From contig CADCXD010000005.1 in assembly GCA_902806575.1 (NCBI GenBank), forward strand, positions 1,488,001-1,552,000: DNA of 64,000 nt. Direction: 5' to 3'. Under the pieces are notes generated by a model. It was not told the origin of the DNA, did not search any database, and worked only from the letters and a program-made list of their open reading frames with translations. How positions within the stretch are numbered: position 1 is the stretch's first letter; every line of letters starts with the position of its first letter. The translations under genes and the position numbers were made by a program. Origin of the DNA: Jackrogersella multiformis. Its lineage: Eukaryota > Ascomycota > Sordariomycetes > Xylariales > Hypoxylaceae. Shown here piece after piece: positions 44,884 to 55,076 of the stretch.

Positions 44884-47419
44884 ATGACAGGACTAGAGGC
44901 CCTCGGAGCCGTAGGCCTTGCGTCGAACGTACTCCAGTTCGTCGACTTCACAGCCAAATTGATTGGCATTTCAAACGAACTCCAAAATAACGTAGCCTCG
45001 TCGGAAAACATAGACCATCAAGTGATTGCAACGCATTTGGAAACTCTTTCCCAGAACATCAGCGACTCAGCCAAGACGATCTCTCAAACCTCTACGACCG
45101 CCTCGGCAGAAGAAAAGGCACGTATCACCACTTCCACCGTGTACCTTATATTGTTTTTATATGCTAACAACAAACGATCAAATAGGCTCTACAACCAATA
45201 GCCGAAAAATGTTGTGAACTTGCGAAGAACCTCCTTAAACGTCTTGGAGCATGTGGCATTCAGCCTAGCCAGAATAGCAGTCGACTCCACCGTGCTAAAG
45301 GAGGCTTCAAGGCTCTTTGGAATAAAAAGGAGATCGGGGAGATTTCCAACAGACTAGAATAGTTCAGAAGCCAACTTATCCTTCACTACACGCTCCAGAC
45401 TAGGAAAACGCAACTGGACCAGCAGGGACAGCAACTGAGTAAGGATGATATCCAACCAATGTTGAACAAACTCGACGAGCTAGGCCCTATGATCGAGAAC
45501 GTGAGACGCGACAGTAATGACAAAATTAACGCCCAACACTCTGAAGTATTGAGTTCAATCGCCGAGGTGCGGACCGAGAATTCAGAATTCCATACCCGGG
45601 CAGCACAACATATGCTTACGAACCAAACCGTACTCCTTGACGGTTTGAACAATATCAATGCTTCCATGGAAAATCTGAATATCGGCTTCCGAAGCATTCA
45701 GAGTCAACAGTCGGGCACCATCACGCCTCTTGCGCAAGTCAGGGTAGAAAACTCGGCATTCCTTACTGAAGTAACTCAACAAGCCCCTCTGGCGGGCGAC
45801 TCCGGTACCTCATTTCAACATGCGTTCCGACCCCTTTTCGAAGAATACATGGATAAGATGCTCACGGAAGTCAAAAAGGAATTCCGAGGGACGGCTCGAT
45901 CTAAGATGGACAACCTCTTCAAAAGTATTCCTCCTGCACTCGACGAGATGCAAAATCACAACGGGACAACTCAACTCAATTCCGATGATATGCTAGACGA
46001 AGTTGGAATTGAATCAGATGAGCATGAACTAGAATCAAAACGCTCTTCTCTTGAAAAACAGAGTTCCGCACTTCCCGATCGACAAGCTCCTCAGTGGTTA
46101 GATAAGAACAGCCTCACAACAATTTACAATAATTGTTGGTGGGCGGAAACTAATCTAGGAACATTCTCGCTTACTATCAGAGACACAGTCCGCTTCGGTA
46201 TCTCGGGCCACCCGACAAGGATATACGAGCTTATAGCACAGTTTACCCCGTCGCCATGTTGGTTCTCTACTGGCTGCTCGATAGCATATCAGGAAAAGAC
46301 CGATGCGAGAGGATTTCCGGAGATCGGCCTCAGACTAAAGGCTCATCGTGTTCTTGATGCCGATCACCAAGTCTGGGATGCCATAGAAGACGACGATGTC
46401 TTTAGTATCCGCGACATGCTGTCGAGGAAGTTCATTTCGACTTCAGATCGAGACATCAACGGCGATACGCTACTTCACGTAAGTACAAATATTAAAACTG
46501 CCTAGCCACGGTACTAGGTTGTGCTGAACAAGCAAAACTAGGTTGCTGTGGCGATTGGCGATCTGGACATCTGTAAAGCACTAATAGAGAGCGGTGCGGA
46601 TATCAACGCGCGCGGAAGGTAACGAACCACAATCGAAAATGACTAATCGAAATACATACTAACGAGCTCGTTTCTAGATATGGGTTAAGGCCTGTAGAAG
46701 TGGCGCTGTCGCCATGTGATTTACACTCAAATCGACAAGGCCGAGACATATTGCACTTCCTCTGTGGTTTAACTGGAATTGAACTGGAAGGCTTCTGGCT
46801 CAATAGCGATTTAGCCTCCCATATGGCGGCGACTGTGATTCACATATCAAACAGCCCAGCAAAGCGCATTGACCAGATTTTGCGAGACTGGGTATCAATA
46901 TGTCGATTTGTAGACTTCGATTTCAACGTTCCTGGCGCTAGGCCTTTTCTGGAGCAAATTGTAGGATACTCGGCTAACACTCACGAGAGATATATTAATC
47001 ATGGGGCAACCTTTGACACATTGGTCCGGCAAGGAATTGGTGGCAACTACTCAGAGGGTACACTGGACATACCCGCAGCATATGCTGCTTATGAATTGTT
47101 GTGGAAACTCATTCAAGCCTACAAGACGTCGCTCATAGTCGACAAGGCCTCGCCTACCCTGTCAGTTCCCTACCGAAGATATTACGTGCATCCGAAAGTT
47201 ACCATTAAATTTAATTTTTTAGAGCATGTCATATCGAAGGGAATTACCCGACGCCCGGACTGCATTTTTGACACTTTTCTGGATTGTACAGCATTGGATT
47301 GGTTCTGTAGAATTGGGTGTAATGGGTTGTGTACGCATTGTTTCCCATCTGGTTTCAGGAAATGGACAACAGATGTATGGGAGGAGATATTGGAAGAGCA
47401 TGGGTTTGACGTCGATTAG
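44884..47419 (+). pseudogene. NACHT_N-like / coiled-coil / ankyrin protein with one in-frame stop
   Basis: Four exons (44884-45138, 45186-46478, 46542-46618, 46678-47419) form a 789-codon frame broken only by TAG at 45360-45362. The N-terminus (MTGLEALGAVGLASNVLQFV, FTAKLIGISNEL) matches the helical N-terminal domain of fungal NLR-like and azaphilone-cluster-L-like proteins. After intron 1 the family-like ALQPIAEKCCELAKNLLKRL and FKALWNKKEIGEISNRLE continue, then stop, then FRSQLILHYTL in the same frame; relatives usually have Gln there. A coiled-coil-rich middle follows, then an ankyrin repeat pair (DGDTLLH-type NGDTLLHVAVAIGDLDICKA, LIESGADINARG) spanning introns 2-3, and an uncharacterised C-terminus. 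There is no NACHT ATPase. The intron 1 branch site TGCTAAC is perfect. Frame preservation downstream suggests a recent nonsense change, or readthrough. Confidence 0.75.
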
Positions 47420-48204
47420 GTGTATCAAGAAGACGAAAGACGGAAACGAGTCGTGACAGGAGAAACCTCAGCTCACGAAGTGAGCGTCGGCGTGGATACT
47501 TCCAAGGTCCTAGAAGTGAAACGGCGACGAGGCTACGAGAATTCTAACGAATCGGATGATTATGATAGAGGAGTTCGGTCTTGATTTTACGATATCCAAC
47601 TTAATATACGAAGACAAAAATCGCATTGTAGATGTGTCATCAAGGAGTTTTCGCGTAGAGCTATATGATGTTGAAAAGAACTAGTCCCATGATTAGTATG
47701 TAGCAAGCATGGTTTGAATACCCAGTTAAAGAGCTCGCACATGAATGACCAATGACAGAAATTCCCCTCCGAGGTATATCTAGCCCTATACGAAGATCTC
47801 AGTGACTACTATTACGTCGAGCAGGACAGGATCATTAATATCCATAGCACTTAGAACCGAACCCGCCTATAAAACTAGCTAACGGTCAAGAAGTCAACAT
47901 GAACCAGTAGATAAGCCATGGAATTGCAAAACACAGCGCCATCTACCTACTAATACAGATACACCATCAACCCGTACGTATCTAACCCCTGAGTACTCGT
48001 ACAAAGCATAACATATCCATCCCCCCCCCTAAGACGCTTTACGACTAGCACGGCTGGGAAGTTCCAGCCTACCACTTGCTTACCCCTTTTTCTCGCAACG
48101 ATCTTTTCCTTTTCCCTTAACCGTGATGCCCTAATTCTTCAAAGTAAAAACAACAAAAACCAACGATTTCCGAAACGCCAGGACCAATGCCGTATCCTAC
48201 TCTT
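47420..48204. other. Intergenic region between convergent genes
   Basis: 3' flanks of the NLR-like and lipase genes. No gene seen. A C-rich run (CCCCCCCC near 48020) is the only notable local feature. Confidence 0.4.
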
Positions 48205-50160
48205 CTATCGGCTCTCAGCTACCACGTCCTCCGCGGCATGAGGCTCGATCACGTAGGCCATCTCCGGCTCTCGGGCCTCGGCGGCCTCGTTGCACTTTGT
48301 AGCGGCGTCATTGTCCTCGTCGCTATTCGCAGCCGCCGCCGCTTTACCCGCCGTCTCCGGATCGCCCATCCCCACGATGTCGATCCAGCGCCACGCGTTG
48401 ACGGCGCCGTGCCCGCTGCGGTCTAGGATCGCCCTATCGTCGTGGATCCCGTCCTCGGGGCCCTTGTCCCTTACTTCTGTCCCGGTTCCGGTTTCGGGTT
48501 CGGTTCCGCTCGCGCTTGCACCCGCACCATCGCCGGTCTCGGCACCCGCGGCGGCCCCCAGCTTCTTGCCGGCGTCGGCGCCGTCCACCAGGTCGCCGGC
48601 CCAGGTGCGGGCGACGGGGACGCCGCAGGCGCGGAGGACCTGGAGGGCGGCGCGGCGGTTGAGGCGCAGGGCGCGCTCGGGCTCCTCGGACTTGTAGACG
48701 CGGCGCATGAGGCGCGGGAACAGCACGCCGAAGTCGGACTGCGACAGGTGGGCCGAGCGCTCGACGAAGAAGAAGTGCGGCTCCGCCAGCTTGACGCCCG
48801 ACGCGTTGTCCTCGTAGAACGCCGCCGCCTGCACCGCGCGCGCCGACGGGTCCGGCGAGATCGCCCGCGCCGTCGCGTGCAGGTGCTCCGTCCAGTTGTG
48901 GAAGTCTTCCGACTCGACGGCCAGGAGCGCCGTGCCGCCGGGGGACGGGGGCGGTGGTGATGTTGGTGATGAGGAGGGGGAGGGGGAGGAGGCGGTGGCG
49001 GGGCGGGGACGCGAGTCGGCGTAGACGGGGAGAGGGAGGTCCCAGAGCGGCTTGGTGGTCTTGGCCAGGAGCGGGATGCACCACATGTCGAGCAGGATCG
49101 TGACGTTGCGCGGCGTGACCTGCCGGTAAATCGAGGAGTCGCGGGAGGGCACGTAGAGCGGGTCTTCCATGGCCTCGAGCTCGGGGCGGCCGGCGTAGAA
49201 GACGGACTTGAGGAACTGGACCACGGTGGCGGAGCCGAAGCTGTGGCCGGCGAAGATGATGCTGCCCGGGTCGTGGACGTGCAGCTGGCCGACGAACTGG
49301 GCGAGGGACGGGGTGCTCTTGTTCAGGTTCGTCAAGCTCGCGCCCTTGTCAATGCCCAGCAGGGCCTCGTGCACCAAGCCCATCTCCCACAGGCGGATGC
49401 GCAGCTGGTCGTTGCGCAAGGCGTGGGTCTCGTCGCTGGTGTCGTGCTGGATGCGCCTGTAGGGCACGACGCGGCGCGTGTTGCGGACGAAGTACCGGTG
49501 CTGCTCCGAGGGGATGCGGACGAAGGACTTGACGGCGCTGCCGTCCCGGTGCTCGGGACATACGACCACGACGCCGTGGGACGCGAGCGACCCGACGATC
49601 TGCGAGTACGCGTTCCGGCTGCCGCCCAGGCCGTGCGAGAAGACGGCCGTGGGCCATCGCTTGTTCGGGGTGTTGGGCTCGAGTATCGGCGCGTTCTTGA
49701 CCACGGGGATCGTGGTGTAGTGGAGATGCCGAGGGAGGAAGCTATAGATGAGGATGGTGATATTAGTTATATGTCCAGTGTTTATATATAGATATACCTA
49801 AGTAGATATATTAAGTAATTACGGTGACTAGACTTACGAAACAGCTTGCGCCACTAATTGCCCAACCCCAAGGAACTGGATGTACGCAGACAAGTGGTCG
49901 CGCTGCGGAGCTGGAAGCCATGTTATCCGCTTGCCCTGGGCGTCAGGATCTGCCGGGTAGAATATTCGGAACTGGACCGTCTCTATGTCGGCTGCGTTGT
50001 CTGGTGCCGGAGCAGGCGAGTCGAGCTCTGAGACGGGAATCTCGACGTCGACGGTGCCGACTTTGTAGGGACCGGTATACTCTTCGAAGCCCGGAACGGG
50101 GTTTAATCGCGATAATATGGAACTCCATTTGTCGGAGTTCGCGTTTGCAGGTTGCGCCAT
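48205..50160 (-). CDS. PAF-acetylhydrolase-like (PLA2 group VII) serine hydrolase
   Basis: Two minus-strand exons (50160-49838 and 49741-48205) around a 96-nt GTAAGT...TAG intron give 619 residues. Exon 1 holds the conserved front of the PAF-AH II family (GPYKVGTVDVEIPV, VQFRIFYPAD). Exon 2 has PTAVFSHGLGGSRNAYS (oxyanion region), VVVVCPEHRDGSA, and the nucleophile elbow IIFAGHSFGSATVV with Ser at about residue 275. The likely Asp follows in VTILLDMW, and the His is probably FFVERSAHLSQSD. The family hydrolyses short-chain or oxidised acyl groups from phospholipids. It has no signal peptide, so it is probably intracellular. Two low-complexity insertions stand out: a Ser/Pro run (SSPSPSSSPTSPPPPSP) and a Gly/Ala/Thr-rich stretch (GAGASASGTEPETGTGTE). 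GC-rich codons create long spurious antisense frames. Confidence 0.88.
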
Positions 50161-51459
50161 GGCTTGTTATTGATGGTGTGGTATTATCGTTGTTAGGTAG
50201 GTACCTAGGTAAGTGTGTTTCGTACGTTATAAGGTGGCAATTGAAGTTATTGGTTCGAATGATCCGGAATTTTGATGCTGTAGGAACGAATGAATTGGGG
50301 AAATAACATATAATCAGTAATTCGTATGAAGTTTATTTCCAGACTTCATTCGTGAAGGTTGACAAATTCGCGGGTTCGCCGGCGCTAAGAGGTCGAAAAA
50401 AAGGTTATTAGTTCACCAAACACAGCCTCGTCGCTTTGCCTCAATATTGATTCCGCAGGTGTACAAAACCAGGAAACGTTCTAGTTATTCATTAGGTATG
50501 TTATAACAAGGTTTCGCGAGGTAAAGACTTGTTTGTTTTTATTAAATTTAATAAATCTATGAATCAAATCTTCAAGGCGCGAATAATACAGAAACGAGCA
50601 TTAAGAAGTTAAAACCAACCTTATACTAAAAAGTATCAACCTCGGAAGTGAAGGAAATATGGCCTGATGTACCTAACGCAAGTTAAAGAAATCACCCCTT
50701 TTGAGGAAACAGAACAAGTGAACCAATGATAGTTCACAATTCCTTGGCTTCTTCAGCTTCCTTAGCTGAGCAAACACGTCATCATCTCAGGTCTGATCCC
50801 TCGGATCTATGACTGTGACCTTGACCATGTCATTTTGTGACACTTTGTTGCTGTTAATCGGGCTTACCATACAACACTTTTATTTGCTTTGAGTGATCCG
50901 TCTGTGGTTTCTTTTCTTCTTTCTATTTGAATGGATTATAATTGATCACACGACAGTCGCGTGCCTCTATTTCGAAATAGTTTCCCAAAAATTGAACTTA
51001 ACACCCGGCGGACCCGGCTAAGCTGCTAGGTTGATGTGGTGTGGCATCGAAAGTTCGATAGCTTGCATGGCTGCATGGCGGACCCTGGATTGCATCATTC
51101 TGCATTTGCATGTGAAGGCCCACGGGATCCTAGCTGGCAGTACCTTGAATACATGAATGACTTCCAGTTCCTGTAGATCGCCACCGATTTCTTTAAATAT
51201 TTAATTACACAGCACACAATATTTATGATAAAATATAGCATATTTCCAAAACAACCTTAGAAGTAGGGCCTCTCATGAATATTATTAATATTGTGTACCA
51301 GACATTGCTACATCTATGGTCAAATTCGTCTAGTTCTGAACGACCCAACTCCTAACATCTAGACCTAATCAACGTGCTCGTTAGAGCAAACCAGACTGAT
51401 ATCAAATACATATTACATATTCGTACACTTTGACGATAATGATCTTGCACCTAGACATC
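50161..51459. other. Intergenic region
   Basis: 1.3 kb without a supported gene. It holds the lipase promoter, with a TAGGTAGGTACCTAGGTAAG motif at 50194-50213, and the 3' flank of the aminopeptidase. GGTTCGAATGATCC near 50250 looks superficially like a tRNA B box but has no tRNA fold around it. Confidence 0.45.
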
Positions 51460-53276
51460 TCATTGCCACTCGGCATCAACCTTCTCCCACTTGTCTAGGA
51501 ATCCCTTGAAGAACTTCACACCCAATCCAGGGTCTAGTGACCCGCAAGTAGCACGGATCGAATGCATGCTTAGTTGGGCCATTCCCGCGTCGGCGGCCTT
51601 GACTCCCATCATACTGCTTAGCATGGGCCCAACTGTACCACCGCTCCGGGAGTCGTTTCGGATCTGAAAGACTTGAGGCGTGCAATCACTTAGCTCACAA
51701 ACTCTGGTGAGGATGGCTGTCGATACTGAATCCGTAGTCATATGACCATTACTATCCGCGGCGATGGAAATCCCGACGTTAAGGCGAGGCATGTGGCCTT
51801 CTAGATAGCGGCCGAGAAAGTTGGGGTTTACGGCGTGAGTGACATCGGCCGATACGAGGAAAGACCGCGCATACGTTTGGCCAACAAGACCGGGACCAAA
51901 CGTCTTGTCCTTTCCGGAAAGCGACTCGACAGCTCTCTCAATCGTAGACGGTAAGAAATTACCTCTCGCACCTTGGCGTAGTAGAGAACCAATTTCTTCG
52001 TCATCGAAAAGCGCAACCAGTTTTATAACTCCATCGTCATCGTTCGCCTCCGAGGCTAGAAGTCCTTGGAACGCGGCCCAGCTGCATAGCTTATCATCAA
52101 TCCGCCCGGCAAAGATGAACTCCTTATCCATTCCACCAACTGTGGCGGGTTGAAGATCGAAGAGCTCCAGTTCCCAATTCACAATTTGTGAGTAGTCTTT
52201 AATGCTGAGTTCTTTCGAAATCAACTGGACGAGTCTCGGTGGCTGAGTGGCAACAAACGATCCAGCTGGCCCGAGAGGTTCGGCTGGCTTAGCGTTCGTG
52301 GATGAAATGTCAGAATTGTCAAGTCCAATGATTGGTACTGCCTCGGTCTCCTTGTTGTTTTGGCCCATAATGCCGGCACCAAAATGCGGTGCGAGCGTTG
52401 GTATGCGAGCAACTATATCTAATTAGCACTAAGAAGCTCGTCATAACCTATAATATGCTTACTAGGCCAGTCGAGTTTGACGAGCTTGCTTGAAGTCTTG
52501 CCAGAATCGTCGCGTATGATAACTCTACCTCCAATACTAAGATCTCGATCCCACCAAGTCTCATTTAGAGCGCCTGCATAGGGAGCGACACCCAATTGAA
52601 CGTATCCAGCTTTGGTCGGTTTGTTGCTGACAGGCTTGAGCCTCGTAGTTAAAGCATCGATATGACCCGCAACCATAGCTACACCATTACCAGGTTTGTA
52701 TGCTTTTCCAACCGTAAAAGCAATCACGGAGGTACCGTTTCGAGTCACGAAATACTTTCCACCTGCCTCGAGTTTTCCAGACCAATCATCCCGTGCAGGA
52801 AGCTTAGGCCAGTGATTAGCTTAACCATCTCGCAAGTATCAATGAAGAAAACCCACCTCCGTAAAACCAAGAGATGTCATCTTGTCCTTGAAATAGCCAA
52901 CAGCATGGAATATGGTAGGATTATCCTGCATGAACTTGCAAAATGGCTCGGTGAAAGCCTCCGGTTTCGACAACATGACATTGCAAGAGGAACATGAGCT
53001 TCGGTCGTCGGTGAGTCGGAAGGCAAGTGAATCGGTACGGTGGTCTGGTATGTCTCCGTAGCAAGAATCACAAAGACTCAAAGATCCACCACGGCGAGCA
53101 AGGTCACCAACGATGAACGCCTTTTCGGCATCGGACATAGTCTGCTTCTTCTCAAACTCGGACGGGTTAGCGAAGCTTGACAATCGAGTGGTGCTCAAGA
53201 CGTTCGCCGCAGCTACGCTTCGGAGAGACAAGTTGGAGCTGCGTTGGCGCAGGAAATCGGACGTGTGTCGTGTCAT
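51460..53276 (-). CDS. APE1: Aminopeptidase I, M18 zinc metalloprotease (vacuolar type)
   Basis: Three minus-strand exons (53276-52857, 52802-52463, 52412-51460) give 570 residues. M18 enzymes remove N-terminal amino acids using two zinc ions; the yeast counterpart is delivered to the vacuole by the Cvt pathway. Motifs in order: PEAFTEPFCKFMQDNPTIFH, then GHIDALTTRLKPVS (first metal H-x-D near residue 187), PHFG, FAGRIDDKLCSW (bridging Asp), ALFDDEEIGS (catalytic Glu near residue 392), DVTHAVNPN, NDSRSGGTVGP and SMHSIR. All expected metal ligands are visible. The N-terminal 90 residues (RQRSSNLSLRSVAAANVLST, MSDAEKAF) are an extension beyond the core. Within it a segment with CDSC and CSSC replaces the Ser-rich linker I would expect. 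The start chosen is the furthest in-frame ATG at 53276; a shorter start at MSDAEKAF is possible. Confidence 0.91.
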
Positions 53277-54043
53277 GTTTGACTACTTAAGTATGATGTA
53301 GCTTCGGATTTTTAGATGTAGACCTGCGAGAATATATCAGAGTATAGGTTTTTGGGTTGAATAGTCGTCTAGGCAGAAGAATCGAAGTACCTAGGTATGA
53401 CTTGGGGAATTCAGGTGGTAGGAGGGAGGTTGGGAAATGAAGTCAACACCTGGGCAATTACCGATCTTAGTAGGTACCTATTACCTGTCTCACTCAACCG
53501 GCGTTGCTACCTACGCTGCTACGGTGGCTGAGCGATAAGACGTCTTATCAGCTACTTTCCCAGATGACCTCGTTTGTTAACCTCCAGGGCTCCAGCCCAC
53601 CTTCACCTTACGGGGCAGCTACAGGGGTCTTCCGATCACGTACCTACCTCGCAGCCTCGCCAAAGTCCAAGCAAACCAACAACAAACGGACAACGGATGG
53701 CTTAAGGCATTCCGGTACACAGATACATATCCCAACGAACAAGTTTACAAACGAACAAGTAAATGAGGTCCTCAATGTATAATAAGGCTTTATAGTATAC
53801 AAATATTGTTGTTCTTATTAATCTTAAAAAGCAGGTGTTCAAAAGAAAAAAAGTTCATTAAGTAGCTTGAAGGAAACTGAATGAAGGCATTCACAAAGTA
53901 AAATGCCAGAATTATACATGTGTCCGAGAGTAGGGGTTAACACGCTGTCATGTCATGTCGCGGTCCAAAGAAAGTTAAAAAATTAAAAATGTAGGATCAT
54001 AAATACCTAGCACACAATGTTGTGAAAAATACAAAAAGTTAAT
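53277..54043. other. Intergenic region between aminopeptidase promoter and tRNA
   Basis: No gene seen. TACCTAGGTA-type motifs lie near 53388 and 53473. The T5 run that ends the tRNA transcript is at 54033-54037 on the minus strand. Confidence 0.45.
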
Positions 54044-54145
54044 GATGAGAGTGGGATTCGAACCCACGAGGGTTTCCCCACGAGGAAATCGTGTTAAGAT
54101 TGGAGACCTTAACCTCGCGCCATGGACCAACTCGGCCATCTCACC
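54044..54145 (-). tRNA. tRNA-Leu(AAG) with intron
   Basis: The minus-strand 102 nt fold as a class II tRNA. Acceptor strands GGTGAGA and TCTCATC pair with one G-T wobble, the D arm is GCC...GGC, and the T arm is GTGGGTTCGAATCCCAC. The anticodon stem CGAGG/CCTCG closes an over-long loop. Loop bases TTAAGG give anticodon AAG (54110-54108), reading leucine CUU/CUC. A 20-nt intron (about 54106-54087) follows base 37 and carries CTTAA, which can pair with the anticodon as in canonical pre-tRNA. The variable arm GGGGAAACCC supports Leu. No CCA is encoded, and a T5 Pol III terminator follows. Confidence 0.92.
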
Positions 54146-55076
54146 ATATTCTGATGGCAAAATAGGTTCTCATTAGGTTATATATCGCTTGGGACGCGTT
54201 CTAGCAAACTCTTTAGCCACCTAGTTACCCTAAGTTTTTCCGAATTCGCCAATTAGGTACCTAGTGCGATGTCTTGGCAGATTTTTATTTTCACTGCTTA
54301 CTAAGTATCTCTTCTTACCATACAACCTTCGGACCAAGCTGCCAAGTCCTTATTCAGAACCTACACTAGTAAGATATGAACCTGTCACTTCACACGAGGC
54401 CTTGGAATATTACACAACAACGCGTTTTTAGCTTGGGATAAATACCTTCTTTCCTGCCCGAATTCTGGCTGACGCCATCCTGACTAAGATTCGTAAAGTG
54501 GTAGGTCTCAATGGTCCTCAATAACGTGGATCTTCACAGAGTATACAGCACGCAAGTTTATATTCTCTTTTCTTGAATGCGTTTTAATCTAGTGATATAC
54601 CCGGGGTGTCTTTTATAAGTATGACTCCGCCTAGTGCTGACCAAGTATCTATACACGCAATCAATCTAGCTAGGTAGTCGAGTAGACAGACAAAGTGAGA
54701 TTGAACCTGCTGACTACTTGCTTGACCTCAAGTAATAGGTACATACCAACGCAGCAAATTACAAGAGGATAATATGCGCTTATGTTGTCTAGTGGATATC
54801 GACAGCTACGGTGTGGTTACCTAGAAAATAGATCAGCTTCTAATACTCGCTTTCTTTTGCCATACCTAGGTAGTCATAGAAGCCCACCATAGAGAGGTCG
54901 CATTATATCGGCATCATCATGTTATACCCGGTCTTACCAGACATCCTTGATCTGAGTTGAGCATGGGCATTGACCACCTAGGTATGTATATAGTAGAAAG
55001 CTTCTCCTCGTCTATAGATGTTATCTACAGCTAGTTTTTCTTTTCGTTGAACTCTGCACATGACTATACTTTCGAG
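54146..55076. other. Intergenic region / P450 promoter
   Basis: No gene seen. Motif copies TACCTAGGTA occur near 54256, 54863 and 54977. The last part is the promoter of the second P450. Confidence 0.45.

Noticed and set aside
48442..48960. Long open frames antisense and out of frame to the lipase gene
   Set aside because: Same GC-bias artefact; products are Arg/Gly/Pro/Ala runs without domains.
50245..50262. tRNA B-box-like GGTTCGAATGATCC
   Set aside because: No acceptor, D or anticodon stems can be built around it.
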